From: Komagataeibacter xylinus
GTDB lineage: Bacteria > Pseudomonadota > Alphaproteobacteria > Acetobacterales > Acetobacteraceae
Direction of reading: 5' to 3'
Length of the DNA stretch: 64,000 bases
NCBI RefSeq assembly: GCF_009834365.1
Contig: NZ_CP041348.1
Span: 1,174,501-1,238,500, forward strand
Positions 53,193 to 63,307 of the stretch are shown one piece after another. Position numbers and translations under genes: made by a program. Numbering within the stretch: the stretch's first letter is position 1; each line of letters opens with the position of its first letter. The notes under the pieces were generated by a model that did no database searches, had not been told where the DNA came from, and saw only the letters and a list, made by a program, of their open reading frames with translations.

Positions 53193-53981
53193 ATGGTGAA
53201 CGGCATTCTCGATTTTGTTGCCGGGCTGGGCAGGGCCGTTCTGGACATGGTGCGCATGGCCGGAAAGGTGGCGCTGTTCGGGGCCGTGGCGCTGTCGCAT
53301 GTTGTCCGCCCTCCCTTCTACTGGCGCACGCTGTGGGGCTCCCTGGTCGAGATCGGGTATTTCTCGCTGCCTGTGGTGGCGCTGACCGCCCTGTTCTCGG
53401 GCGGCGTGATCGCGCTGCAATCCTATACCGGCTTTGCCCAGTACCATGCCCAGAACGCCATTGCGGGCATCGTGATCCTTGCGGTCACGCGTGAGCTCGG
53501 GCCGGTGCTGGCCGGGCTGATGGTGGCAGGTCGCGTGGGGGCGGCCATGTCGGCCGAGATCGGCACCATGCGCGTGACCGACCAGATCGATGCGCTGACC
53601 ACGCTCTCCACCAACCCCATGAAATACCTGGTCACGCCGCGGCTGGTGGCAGGCACGCTGGCGCTGCCCTTCCTGGTGCTGGTTGCCGACATACTGGGCG
53701 TGCTGGGCGGGTTTACCGTATGCGTGATGAAGCTGGATTTTTCGGCTTCCGCCTATATCGCGGCCACCATCGCCTCGCTCAAGGTGATGGATGTGACGGT
53801 GGGGCTGGTCAAGGCGGCCATCTTCGGCTTCCTGATCACGCTCATGGGCTGCTACCATGGCTATCATAGCCGCGGCGGGGCCGAGGGCGTGGGTGCCGCG
53901 ACCACGGCAGCCGTGGTGGCGGCATCGATCCTGCTGCTGACCTTCGATTACCTGCTGACGGATGTGTTCTTCTCGCAATGA
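53193..53981 (+). CDS. mlaE: MlaE-type lipid ABC transporter permease
   Basis: Inner-membrane permease (262 aa) of the Mla phospholipid-trafficking system. GYFSLPVVALTALFSGGVIA, VTRELGPVLAGLMVAGRVGA and SAEIGTMRVTDQIDALTTLS are the family signature regions. MGCYHGYHSRGGAEGVGAAT is the conserved end. The ATG follows AGGAGG. It overlaps mlaF by 4 bp. The usual substrate-binding partner mlaD does not follow. Confidence 0.93.
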   Translation: MVNGILDFVAGLGRAVLDMVRMAGKVALFGAVALSHVVRPPFYWRTLWGSLVEIGYFSLPVVALTALFSGGVIALQSYTGFAQYHAQNAIAGIVILAVTRELGPVLAGLMVAGRVGAAMSAEIGTMRVTDQIDALTTLSTNPMKYLVTPRLVAGTLALPFLVLVADILGVLGGFTVCVMKLDFSASAYIAATIASLKVMDVTVGLVKAAIFGFLITLMGCYHGYHSRGGAEGVGAATTAAVVAASILLLTFDYLLTDVFFSQ

Positions 53982-54772
53982 CCGAACCAACCCCCAAGAT
54001 CCGCATTCGCGGCCTGAAAAAGGCGTTTGGCCCCAAGGTGGTGCTCGATGGGGTGGACCTTGATGTCATGGGCGGCACGTCGTTCGTGGTCATTGGCGGC
54101 TCGGGCACCGGCAAGTCGGTGCTGCTGCGCTGCATCCTTGGCCTGATCACGCCTGATGCGGGCTCCATCGAGATTGATGGCGTGGACGTGACCACGCTCA
54201 CGCCGCGCCAGCGCGAGCCCTATATGGCGCGGATCGGCATGCTGTTCCAGAACGGTGCGCTGTTCGACAGCCTGAGCGTGTGGGAGAACGTGACCTTCGG
54301 CCTTACCGCTGCCGCCCGCCTTGGCCATGGCCCGCGCCTGACCCGCGCGCAGTCGCGCACGCGGGCGGGCGAACTGCTTGAGCAGGTGGGCATGGACCCT
54401 GCCGTGGGCGCGCTTTCGCCCGCCGAACTGTCCGGCGGCATGCAAAAGCGCGTGGGTCTGGCCCGCGCCATCGCCGCACGCCCCGAGATCCTGTTCTTTG
54501 ATGAACCCACCACCGGCCTCGACCCCATCATGGGGGCCGTGATTGACGGGCTGATTGCCGATTGCGTGCGCAAGCTCGGTTCCACCGCCATTGCCATTAC
54601 GCACGACATGGCCTCCGCCCAGCGCATCGGGGATAAGGTGGGCATGCTGTATGAAGGCAGGCTGATCTGGCAGGGCGCGCCTGACACGCTGTTCGACAGC
54701 GGCAATCCGGTGGTGGACCAGTTCACCCATGGTCGCCGCGAGGGGCCGATCAAGGTGGACGTGCGTACCTGA
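53978..54772 (+). CDS. mlaF: MlaF-type lipid ABC transporter ATP-binding protein
   Basis: ATPase subunit (264 aa) of the Mla transporter. Walker A is GGSGTGKSVLLRC, the Q-loop is LFQNGALFDSLSVWENV, the signature is LSGGMQKRVGLARAIA, and Walker B is ILFFDEPTTGLDP. The H-loop is AITHDMASA. The sequence context (GALFDS) is typical of the lipid-transport branch. A dispersed repeat starts about 15 bp after the stop. Confidence 0.94.
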   Translation: MTEPTPKIRIRGLKKAFGPKVVLDGVDLDVMGGTSFVVIGGSGTGKSVLLRCILGLITPDAGSIEIDGVDVTTLTPRQREPYMARIGMLFQNGALFDSLSVWENVTFGLTAAARLGHGPRLTRAQSRTRAGELLEQVGMDPAVGALSPAELSGGMQKRVGLARAIAARPEILFFDEPTTGLDPIMGAVIDGLIADCVRKLGSTAIAITHDMASAQRIGDKVGMLYEGRLIWQGAPDTLFDSGNPVVDQFTHGRREGPIKVDVRT

Positions 54773-54786
54773 TTGATAAAGAAGCA

Positions 54787-54867
54787 GAAGTTTTTGGGTG
54801 CCGCCTTTTTTTTAAAGGCGGCATTCTTTTTGAAGCTTTTTTAAAAAGGTTTCACCAAAAACTTTTT
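54787..54867. repeat. Dispersed palindromic repeat, two-hairpin copy
   Basis: AGAAGTTTTTGGGT, the GCCGCC/GGCGGC hairpin with a T/A tip, spacer ATTCTTT, the GAAGCTTTTTT/AAAAAGGTTTC hairpin, then CACCAAAAACTTTTT. It lies between mlaF and radA, which are transcribed in the same direction. Confidence 0.8.
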
Positions 54868-54954
54868 CCCGTTTGGCTGAAGGGCTTCCCTGACTTTCGC
54901 GGCTGGTCGTTCCATATATGATATACACGATCTGTTCTTGCCCAAGGAGCCATC

Positions 54955-56361
54955 ATGGCGCGTCGGCCCGCTAACCGTTTTGTCTGCCAGTCCTGCGGGG
55001 CGGTCTTTCCCAAATGGTCGGGCCGGTGCGATGCCTGTGGCGCGTGGAACAGCATTGTTGAGGAAACGGTCGAGCCCACCGCCACCGGCGGCACCAATGC
55101 CCGCAGGCGCCCAGGGGCCCGCATCAACCTCGTGGGCCTTGCGGGTGATACGCCGCCGCCACCGCGTATTGAAACGCATATTGGCGAGCTTGACCGCGTG
55201 CTCGGCGGCGGGCTGGTGCCGGCCTCGGTGGTGCTGGTGGGCGGTGATCCCGGCATCGGCAAGTCCACGCTTCTGCTGCAGGGCGCATGCGCCCTGGCGC
55301 GGGCCGGGCGCAAGGTGATGTATATCTCGGGCGAGGAAGCGGTAGACCAGATCCGCATGCGCGCGCGCAGGCTGGGGCTGGAAGCACCTACGCTGGAACT
55401 CGCCGCCGCCATCAACGTGGCCGATATCGTGGCAACGCTTGAGGCGGAAAAGGATCTGGCGCTGGTCGTGATCGACTCGATCCAGACCATGTGGATGGAA
55501 ACGGTGGAGAGCGCGCCGGGCACGGTCAGTCAGGTGCGGGCCTGTGCGTTCGAACTCATCCGCCTGGCCAAGCAGCGCGGCTTCAGCCTGATCCTTGTGG
55601 GCCATGTAACCAAGGAAGGCGCACTGGCAGGCCCGCGCGTGCTCGAGCACATGGTCGATGCCGTGATGTATTTCGAGGGTGATCGCGGCCACCAGTTCCG
55701 CATTTTGCGGGCGGCCAAGAACCGCTTTGGCGCGACTGACGAGATTGGCGTATTCGCCATGACCGATCAGGGGCTGGAGGAAGTACCCAACCCTTCCGCC
55801 CTGTTCCTGGCCGAGCGGCGTGGGCATATCGCGGGGTCTGCCGTATTCGCGGGCATGGAGGGCACGCGCCCCGTGCTGCTTGAGGTGCAGGCACTGCTTT
55901 CCCCCAAGGCGGGCGATGGCGGCGCGCGCCGTGCCGTGGTGGGGTGGGAGACAGGGCGGCTGAACATGCTGCTCGCCGTGCTTGAGGCCCGCTGCGGCAT
56001 CAAGCTCAACGCCATGGATGTGCATCTCAACATCGCGGGCGGCCTGCGGGTGGGCGAGCCTGCGGCTGACATGGCGGTAGCCGCCGCCCTTGTTTCCGCC
56101 GCGACCGGCCAGCCGACCAGCGCGGGCTCGGTCTATTTTGGCGAGGTCGGGCTTTCAGGCGAGGTCCGTCAGGTGTCGCAGCCCGATACGCGGCTCAAGG
56201 AGGCGCACAAGCTGGGCTTCGAGCAGGCGTTCCTGCCGCGCCGGATCGCACGCGGCAACCGCAAGCCCTCAGCACCCGATGGGCTGGGCCTGCATGAAAT
56301 CGGGCATCTGGGCGATCTGGTCAGCCTGTTCACGGGAGCGATGGAGGAGGCGGAGGCGTGA
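54955..56361 (+). CDS. radA: DNA repair protein RadA (Sms)
   Basis: ATP-dependent recombination factor (468 aa) that promotes branch migration. The zinc finger is CQSCGAVFPKWSGRCDACG (residues about 10-28). The RecA-like ATPase has Walker A GGDPGIGKSTLLLQ and Walker B LALVVIDSIQTM. The KNRFG motif (AAKNRFGATDEIGVF) is diagnostic. The C-terminal Lon-like domain holds MDVHLNIAGGLRVGEPAADM and GEVGLSGEVRQV. The ATG follows AAGGAG. It overlaps the next gene by GTGA. Confidence 0.97.
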   Translation: MARRPANRFVCQSCGAVFPKWSGRCDACGAWNSIVEETVEPTATGGTNARRRPGARINLVGLAGDTPPPPRIETHIGELDRVLGGGLVPASVVLVGGDPGIGKSTLLLQGACALARAGRKVMYISGEEAVDQIRMRARRLGLEAPTLELAAAINVADIVATLEAEKDLALVVIDSIQTMWMETVESAPGTVSQVRACAFELIRLAKQRGFSLILVGHVTKEGALAGPRVLEHMVDAVMYFEGDRGHQFRILRAAKNRFGATDEIGVFAMTDQGLEEVPNPSALFLAERRGHIAGSAVFAGMEGTRPVLLEVQALLSPKAGDGGARRAVVGWETGRLNMLLAVLEARCGIKLNAMDVHLNIAGGLRVGEPAADMAVAAALVSAATGQPTSAGSVYFGEVGLSGEVRQVSQPDTRLKEAHKLGFEQAFLPRRIARGNRKPSAPDGLGLHEIGHLGDLVSLFTGAMEEAEA

Positions 56362-56984
56362 GCGCGCCTGAACGCTTTATGCTCAAAGCCCCCGCCATGC
56401 TGGAGCGCGAGGTAAAAAAAAGCATCTTTCTCGCTCAGGCAGCCCCTGTCGCCACCCCTGTCGAGGCCATGGAATTCATCGCCTCCGTCAGCGATCCTGA
56501 TGCTACCCATAACTGCTGGGCCTACCTGATTGGCCAGACCTATCGCAGCGATGACGCGGGCGAGCCGGGCGGCACGGCGGGCCGCCCCATATTGCAGGTG
56601 ATCGAGGGGCAGGGCTTTGACCGCACGGTGGTGGTGGTCACGCGCTGGTTTGGTGGCACCAAGCTGGGCGCGGGCGGGCTTGTGCGGGCCTATGGCGGCA
56701 CGGCGGCGGAATGCCTGCGCACGGCGCCGCGCGTGCCGATTGTGGAGATGGTGGGCCTGAGCTTTGGCTGCGGCTTTTCCGAACACGCGCTGCTGCGCGC
56801 GCGCCTTGAGGCCATGGACTGCCAGATCATGGCCGAGGAATTCGGCGCCGATGGCGTTGGCCTGCACATAACCGTGCCTATGGCGCATGAGGCAGCAGTG
56901 CGCACGCGCATTACCGATATCACGCGCGGGCAGGCCACCATCCGGGCGGTGGAGGAAGATGGCGCACAGGGTGTTGGAGCGTAA
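56358..56984 (+). CDS. YigZ/IMPACT family protein
   Basis: A 208-residue protein of the IMPACT/YigZ family. REVKKSIFLAQAAPV, DATHNCWAYLIG, DDAGEPGGTAGRPILQVI and VVVVTRWFGGTKLGAGGLVR are the conserved blocks. The C-terminal ferredoxin-like domain follows from about residue 130. It starts with GTG overlapping the radA stop, so it is translationally coupled. Relatives affect translation/stress control or have been linked to peptidase activity; no role is proven here. Confidence 0.88.
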   Translation: MSAPERFMLKAPAMLEREVKKSIFLAQAAPVATPVEAMEFIASVSDPDATHNCWAYLIGQTYRSDDAGEPGGTAGRPILQVIEGQGFDRTVVVVTRWFGGTKLGAGGLVRAYGGTAAECLRTAPRVPIVEMVGLSFGCGFSEHALLRARLEAMDCQIMAEEFGADGVGLHITVPMAHEAAVRTRITDITRGQATIRAVEEDGAQGVGA

Positions 56985-57042
56985 CGGCATTGGCGCTATG
57001 TCAGACAGCGTTTCACGTTCAGCATACGGAAAAAAACCAGCC

Positions 57043-57279
57043 ATGACCGATACCCCTCCCGATCGCCTGTCCGTCAACCCGACCAGCCCCTTTTATGACG
57101 AAGCCCTGCTTGAGCGTGGCATTGGCGTGCGCTTCAAGGGCATCGAAAAGAACAATGTCGAGGAATACTGCATCAGCGAAGGCTGGGTGCGTCTGGCCGT
57201 TGGGCGCGGCACCGACCGCTTTGGCAACCCCATGACCATGAAGGTTACAGGGCCGGTCGAGGTCTGGTTCAAGTCCTGA
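57043..57279 (+). CDS. DUF3297 family protein
   Basis: A 78-residue conserved protein beginning MTDTPPDRLSVNPTSPFYDE, followed by GIGVRFKGIEKNNVEEYCIS, EGWVRLAVGRGTDRFGNPM and a KVTGPVEVWFK end. This small family is widespread in proteobacteria, compact and probably all-beta, and has no assigned activity. It is 58 bp downstream of the yigZ-like gene and may be in the same transcript. A repeat and a strong terminator follow. Confidence 0.82.
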   Translation: MTDTPPDRLSVNPTSPFYDEALLERGIGVRFKGIEKNNVEEYCISEGWVRLAVGRGTDRFGNPMTMKVTGPVEVWFKS

Positions 57280-57283
57280 AGAT

Positions 57284-57364
57284 AAAAGTTTTTGGTGAAG
57301 CTTTTTTCAAAAAGCTTTGAAAGAACGCCGCCTTTTTGAAAAACGGCGGTATCCAAAAACTTTT
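57284..57364. repeat. Dispersed palindromic repeat, near-consensus two-hairpin copy
   Basis: AAAAGTTTTTGGT, the GAAGCTTTTTTC/AAAAAGCTTTG hairpin, spacer AAAGAAC, the GCCGCCTTTTTGAAAAACGGCGG hairpin arms, then ATCCAAAAACTTTT. It starts 5 bp after the DUF3297 stop. Confidence 0.8.
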
Positions 57365-57369
57365 ATAAT

Positions 57370-57405
57370 AAAAAAGGCCGCATCCCGAAGGATGCGGCCT
57401 TTTTT
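57370..57405. terminator. Bidirectional terminator between DUF3297 and hpnN
   Basis: AAAAAA, perfect 10 bp stem GGCCGCATCC/GGATGCGGCC with a CGAA tetraloop, then TTTTTT. It serves the convergent genes on both strands. Confidence 0.92.
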
Positions 57406-57422
57406 GCTGTCTCCCCGCAGGG

Positions 57423-60017
57423 TCATTCCTCATCAATCGCACGCTTGGGCAGCAGGGCCGGCACGAAGATCAGGGTCGCAATGAGCGTGCAGGCCAGCGA
57501 GAGCAGCAAAAGGCGGCCCATGCTGGCCGTGCCCGGATGGTGCGAGGCCGCAAGTGAGCCGAACGCCGTGCCCGTGGTCAGCGCCGAGAACAGCACCGCG
57601 CGCGCCGTGGGGCTCGACAGCGGCGACCTGATGCCCGCCCGCCAGTTCATGACGAAATAGATGTTGAACGACACGCCCACGCCCAGCAGCAGCGGCAGGG
57701 CTATGATATTGGCGAAGTTGAGCTGCTCGGGCACCACGATGATCAGGATGACCGTCATCAGCGCCGAGAGCAGCAGCGGGGCCAGCACCAGCGCCGTATC
57801 AAGCAGCTTGCGCAGGGCCACGGCCAGGATGATGGCGATCATGACAATGGCCGCCCCGGCAGCGGTAACAAAGGCATGCACCATGGTCGCGGCACTCTGC
57901 ACGATGTCGATGGCCGAACCCGCCGCCGTGGGGGCAATCTTCTGTATCTCGCCTACATACCGGTGCAGCGCGCTGTTGCCCTGCATGTCATGGCTTGGAT
58001 GGACCTCGACCAGCGCACGGCCATCAGGCAGCAGGTAGTCACGAGCAAGCTGCTGCGGCACGTCGCTAATGCCCACTTCCTTCACCTGCAGCATGTCGCG
58101 CAGCATGTTCAGCTGCATGGGCAGGAAGCGCACCAGCGCCTCGTTTGTGGCCAGCACGCGGGCATCATCGGCCTTCGCCAGTTGTGCCAGCGCCGACTGG
58201 ATGCGGCGCAGCGGGTCATTGGCGGGCAGCTTGTCCAGCACGCCACCGAGGTCGCCCGCAGTCTTGGCGGCGGCAGCGCGAAGGGCATCGGCATCGGGCG
58301 CGGGTTTGGGGTCGGGCACGATCAGGGTGGGCAGCAGGATGTTCGCCGCATCCTGAATGAGTGGCAGTTTGGTCTTCTGGTCGGCGGGCACCATCGAGCC
58401 GAGCCACAGCGCGTCATGCACCAAAGGCAGGCCCGACAGCTTGTCCGACATGGCGGCGGCCTGCTTGAGGTCGGGCATCAGTACATCAACCGTATAGGGC
58501 GAATACTGCGGCTCGGACATGAGCATGCCCAGCGTGACCATGCCTTCGGATTTGGGGTTCTTGGTATGCAGCGGGTCGGCATCGAAGGTCAGGCGCGGCA
58601 CCAGTGCCAGCCCGCCAAGCGCTATGACCACGAACACCGCAAGGATGGGCTTGCGATGGTGGCGGATGGCGGTGTCAATCGGCCGCGCGAAGGCGAAGCC
58701 GATCGTGCCATGCCCCGCCGTGGGGCGGAACAGGCGCAGGAGTGCAGGCAGCAGCGTGAGCGTGCAGATGAAGGCGAACACCATGCCAAAACCGGCAATC
58801 AGCCCCAGTTGGGCTACGCCTACGAACGCGGTGGGCGTAAAGGCCAGGAACCCCGCCGAGGTGGCCATCGCAGCCACGAGGATCTGGTGGCCGGTCTCGT
58901 TGCCGGTCTGCTCAAGGGCCGCGGGCAGGCTGAGTGCCGTGCCATCAGGGTTGGCCTGTGCGCGGAAGCGGACGGAGAACTGGATGGCGAAGTCCACCGC
59001 GATGCCCACGAACAGGATGGCGAACGCCACCGAGATCAGATTGAGCTTGCCCACCACGATGGCGGCAAACCCGGTGGTGAGCAGCAGCCCCGACACCAGC
59101 GTGATGATGATCGGCACGATGATGCGCCACGTATGCACCGCCAGGATCAGCCACAGCGTGACCAGCACCAGCGAGCCGAGCAGGCCTGCCACCATGCCTT
59201 CAGCCACGGTGGCGAATTCCTCATCCGCGATCTGGGTATCGCCCGTGATGTGCACATGCGCCCGCCCGCTCTTGACGAAAGGCAGGTCGTTGGCAGCCGC
59301 GCGGATGGCGTCCGACGCCGCACCGCCGGGCTGGAAGGAATCATAATCCAGCTTGGGCTGGGTCACGACAAACTGGAACTTGCCACCAAGATCGGCCAGG
59401 TCGCCTGCCAGCAGCCGCTCCCATGAAAGGGGTTCGGGCGTGCCATCGACCGAATGCTGCAATGTGGTGGCGAAGCCATCGAGGGCGGCGTGGAAGTTGC
59501 CAAGGTTGGCCTGCCCCTGTGCCACGCCCAGCGCAATCAGGTTGAGCGCGCTGAACAGCCCGCGCCCTGAAGGATCAGCCGCAAGCTCGCTGAGGAAGGG
59601 CTGGGCTGTGATGGTGGTGTTGAGCACGCGCTCGAGCGCCTTGGGGTCAAGGAACATCAGCCCGTTGCGCACCAGATACGGATCGGTCTGCGGCGTGGTG
59701 ACGTAATTGAAGTGTTCATGGTCGCCGCGCAGTTTTGCTGCAAGGCCGAGTGCTGTCTGCTGTGCTTCCTCGGGCAGGGCAGCGTCGATCACGGCCACGA
59801 GCTGGTCCTGCTTTTGCGGGAACAGGCGGCCCATTTCATCCGAGCGCTTCTTCCAGTCCAGCGAGGACGAGAACATCTGGTCCGTATCGGTGGTGACGCC
59901 AAGCAGCGCGTAGCTGGCATAGGTCGCGCCAGCGATCAGCACGGCAAACGCCAGCACGACAGCAATGGCATGGCGGGAACACAAAGCGACAAGACGCCCA
60001 AGCGGTACCGATAGCAT
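57423..60017 (-). CDS. hpnN: Hopanoid-associated RND transporter HpnN
   Basis: Inner-membrane MMPL/RND-type transporter (864 aa) that moves hopanoids to the outer membrane. GVTTDTDQMFSSSLDWKKRS near the start and the large periplasmic domain with FPQKQDQLVAVIDAALPEEA are typical. Transmembrane blocks are FAILFVGIAVDFAIQFSVRF in the first half and IIALPLLLGVGVSFNIYFVM in the second. The conserved polar residues of the relay helices are kept. The hopanoid-type gene hpnL lies upstream on the same strand, separated by a repeat-containing gap. Confidence 0.9.
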   Translation of the reverse strand: MLSVPLGRLVALCSRHAIAVVLAFAVLIAGATYASYALLGVTTDTDQMFSSSLDWKKRSDEMGRLFPQKQDQLVAVIDAALPEEAQQTALGLAAKLRGDHEHFNYVTTPQTDPYLVRNGLMFLDPKALERVLNTTITAQPFLSELAADPSGRGLFSALNLIALGVAQGQANLGNFHAALDGFATTLQHSVDGTPEPLSWERLLAGDLADLGGKFQFVVTQPKLDYDSFQPGGAASDAIRAAANDLPFVKSGRAHVHITGDTQIADEEFATVAEGMVAGLLGSLVLVTLWLILAVHTWRIIVPIIITLVSGLLLTTGFAAIVVGKLNLISVAFAILFVGIAVDFAIQFSVRFRAQANPDGTALSLPAALEQTGNETGHQILVAAMATSAGFLAFTPTAFVGVAQLGLIAGFGMVFAFICTLTLLPALLRLFRPTAGHGTIGFAFARPIDTAIRHHRKPILAVFVVIALGGLALVPRLTFDADPLHTKNPKSEGMVTLGMLMSEPQYSPYTVDVLMPDLKQAAAMSDKLSGLPLVHDALWLGSMVPADQKTKLPLIQDAANILLPTLIVPDPKPAPDADALRAAAAKTAGDLGGVLDKLPANDPLRRIQSALAQLAKADDARVLATNEALVRFLPMQLNMLRDMLQVKEVGISDVPQQLARDYLLPDGRALVEVHPSHDMQGNSALHRYVGEIQKIAPTAAGSAIDIVQSAATMVHAFVTAAGAAIVMIAIILAVALRKLLDTALVLAPLLLSALMTVILIIVVPEQLNFANIIALPLLLGVGVSFNIYFVMNWRAGIRSPLSSPTARAVLFSALTTGTAFGSLAASHHPGTASMGRLLLLSLACTLIATLIFVPALLPKRAIDEE

Positions 60018-60354
60018 GACGAGTATTCAGCCCTTCAGAAACCTGACCCGATGCCGCATGAACGCGGCAGCCGGTGAAGACGTACGGTTTGGCCCATGAT
60101 GCGGTGCCGATGCAAGGTGGTTCTTTACCACTACGGGCTTATGCTGGTGGCGCAGATACCAGCGCGGCTTACGATGCCCGAAAAGCCTGCCCACGAAAAA
60201 ACTGGCAAATCATAAAGAAGTTTTTGGTAAAGCTTTTTTCAAAAAGCTTTGAAAAGACGCTGCTTTGGTGAAAAAAGGCGACAGATGGACACTTCTGTTT
60301 TTCATCAATTATTTGCTGGGTAACACTCTTTTACAAAAAACCGACTCTTCCCGG
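60018..60354. other. Gene-free spacer between hpnN and hpnL
   Basis: No credible coding frame. It contains a worn copy of the dispersed repeat (60217-60300) followed by an AT-rich stretch next to the hpnL stop, and presumably the hpnN promoter in its left part, though I see no clear boxes. Confidence 0.6.
60217..60300. repeat. Dispersed palindromic repeat, worn right end
   Basis: AGAAGTTTTTGGTAAAGC and the TTTTTTCAAAAAGCTTT hairpin are intact. The second hairpin (GACGCTGCTTTGGTG/AAAAAAGGCG) is decayed and the right end is barely recognisable. Confidence 0.65.
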
Positions 60355-61359
60355 TCAGGACTGGTGGGGCAGGTGCATCTCCTTGGCGGGACCGGGCCGG
60401 ACCCAGCGCATTTCCATCACCTGCCACGCCACAAGCGAGGGCAGGCCCCAGGCAATCTCACGCAGGCGCTTGATCAGCGAGAGCGCGATCCCCTCCTGCG
60501 GGGAGAGGCCAAACAGCCCGCCAATCAGGATATATCCGCCCTCCGACACGCCAAGCGCGCCCGGCACGGCAAACCCCGCCGATTTCGCGGCCTGCCCCAC
60601 GCTCTCGATCACGAAACTGTCAGCGAGTGAAAGCGGGTGGCCCATCGCTGCAAGCACCACAAAAACCTCGAACGTGCCAAGCGACCAGCCCAGCAGTTGC
60701 AGCACGCCCGCGCGCAGCGAGTTCTCGCGGGTGCGGTACAGGGTCAGGATCTGCGCATGCAGGCCACGGATGTCGTCCACCCCGTCCCACCCCAGATGGG
60801 CTGCGATGCGCACCAGCAGTTTTTCCACCAGCGCAATGGCGCCCAGGTACTGGCTGCCAAAGAACACGGCACCAAGCAGCAGGGCAGCGCCAGCGCTTTC
60901 CATGAGTTCATCAGTCACCTGCGAGCGGTTGACGAGGCAGAACAGCACCCCGAGCCCGATGAGCGTGAAGGTGACCTGGCTGAGCAGTTCGATGGTGAGG
61001 TCGCATATGGTCGAGGCGGCAGCCTGCTTTATGCCCGTGTTGTCACGCCGGGCGAGCAGACGGGTGGTGATGACCTCGCCGCCCACCTGGGCGACCGGCA
61101 GCAGGTTGTTGATGCCCTCACGCGCGCAGCGCAGGGCAAAGAAATCGGCAAAGGCCAGCTTGGGCCGCCCGGTCTGGGCCAGCAGGCGCCATGCCTGCGC
61201 CGAGGCACAGACCTGGGTTGCGTGGAAAATGATGATGGCAGGAATGCTCCATCCCCCGGCCGCGATCAGCCCGAGGATGTCATGCAGGCCGAAACGCCCC
61301 AGCATCCAGATCGTAAGACCGACACCGAATGCCCCGGCGAGGAAGGTAAGCTGCCGCAT
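60355..61359 (-). CDS. hpnL: HpnL-like membrane protein (lysylphosphatidylglycerol synthase TM family)
   Basis: Polytopic membrane protein (334 aa) of the LPG-synthase transmembrane/AglD superfamily, matching HpnL-type proteins from hopanoid clusters. About eight helices are visible. GINNLLPVAQVGGEVITTRL is the family signature, and AAKSAGFAVPGALGVSEGGY the second conserved block. The soluble lysyl-transferase domain is absent, so it is not an MprF. Proximity to hpnN on the same strand supports a hopanoid role. Confidence 0.82.
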   Translation of the reverse strand: MRQLTFLAGAFGVGLTIWMLGRFGLHDILGLIAAGGWSIPAIIIFHATQVCASAQAWRLLAQTGRPKLAFADFFALRCAREGINNLLPVAQVGGEVITTRLLARRDNTGIKQAAASTICDLTIELLSQVTFTLIGLGVLFCLVNRSQVTDELMESAGAALLLGAVFFGSQYLGAIALVEKLLVRIAAHLGWDGVDDIRGLHAQILTLYRTRENSLRAGVLQLLGWSLGTFEVFVVLAAMGHPLSLADSFVIESVGQAAKSAGFAVPGALGVSEGGYILIGGLFGLSPQEGIALSLIKRLREIAWGLPSLVAWQVMEMRWVRPGPAKEMHLPHQS

Positions 61360-61431
61360 CCGCCATCCCTGTCACCCAAAACAGGACCGCAGAAAGGCTG
61401 TTTTCAGCCATTCATGTGGCCCGATCCTACT

Positions 61432-61917
61432 TTAACAGCCTCTGATTTTCTGAAGCAATGCGAGACTTTCAACACAGGCTGCCACGGCTTCGCGGCCCTT
61501 GTTGTGCACGTCATCACGCGAGCGGACGATGGCCTGCTCATCGGTGTAGGTGGTCAGTACGCCAAAGGCGATCGGCACATCCGTGTTCAGCGATGCCTGT
61601 TGCAGGCCAACCGCCGCCCCGAGGCTGATGAACTCGAAATGCGCGGTATCCCCCTTCACTACGCAGCCGAGGCACACCACGCCATCATAGCGGCCGGTCT
61701 TTGCCAGCGTCTGGGCGATGAGCGGCAGTTCATATGCGCCGGGTGCATACATCACATCTTCATCACGCATGGAGATGGCGTGTTCCTTCAGCCATGCCAG
61801 CGCGCCGTCGCGCAGGCCATGGGTCACCTCCTCATTGAAGCGGCTGACCACGATGGCAAGGCGCGGCGGGTGGGCGAAGTCGAGATCGACTGCGGTGGAG
61901 GGGATGTTGGTGCTCAT
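61432..61917 (-). CDS. ribH: 6,7-dimethyl-8-ribityllumazine synthase
   Basis: Penultimate riboflavin enzyme (161 aa). RLAIVVSRFNEEVTHGLRDG is the N-terminal signature. APGAYELPLIAQTLAKTGRY and VCLGCVVKGDTAHFEFI carry the active-site segments. The segment VPIAFGVLTTYTDEQAIVRS follows. The upstream frame continues to 61989 through a repeat; the ATG at 61917 gives the proper family start. It is separated from ribBA by 124 bp occupied mostly by a dispersed repeat. Confidence 0.95.
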   Translation of the reverse strand: MSTNIPSTAVDLDFAHPPRLAIVVSRFNEEVTHGLRDGALAWLKEHAISMRDEDVMYAPGAYELPLIAQTLAKTGRYDGVVCLGCVVKGDTAHFEFISLGAAVGLQQASLNTDVPIAFGVLTTYTDEQAIVRSRDDVHNKGREAVAACVESLALLQKIRGC

Positions 61918-61960
61918 ATCCGGCGTTGTCCGTTTTTGGTTATTTGATTTGAAAAAGGAT

Positions 61961-62041
61961 AAAAGTTTTTGGGCGCCTCCGTTTTTCAAAAAGGCGGCGT
62001 CTTTGAAGCTTTTTGGAAAAAAGCTTCACCAAAAACTTTTT

Positions 62042-62042
<1 letters not shown>
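61961..62042. repeat. Dispersed palindromic repeat inside the riboflavin operon
   Basis: AAAAGTTTTTGGGC, a GCC/GGC-based hairpin with TTTTTCAAAAA tip, spacer GTCTTT, the GAAGCTTTTTGG/AAAAAAGCTTC hairpin, then ACCAAAAACTTTTTT. It abuts the ribBA stop codon (62042-62044) and lies 44 bp before the ribH start. Confidence 0.8.

Positions 62043-63291
<1,249 letters not shown>

Positions 63292-63307
<16 letters not shown>

Noticed and set aside
53090..53199. Possible 36-residue protein (MRFRFDVGGLPRYGKNRPAT...) between the Bcr/CflA gene and mlaE
   Set aside because: It overlaps the mlaE start, has no clear binding site and no recognisable family; left out as unsupported.
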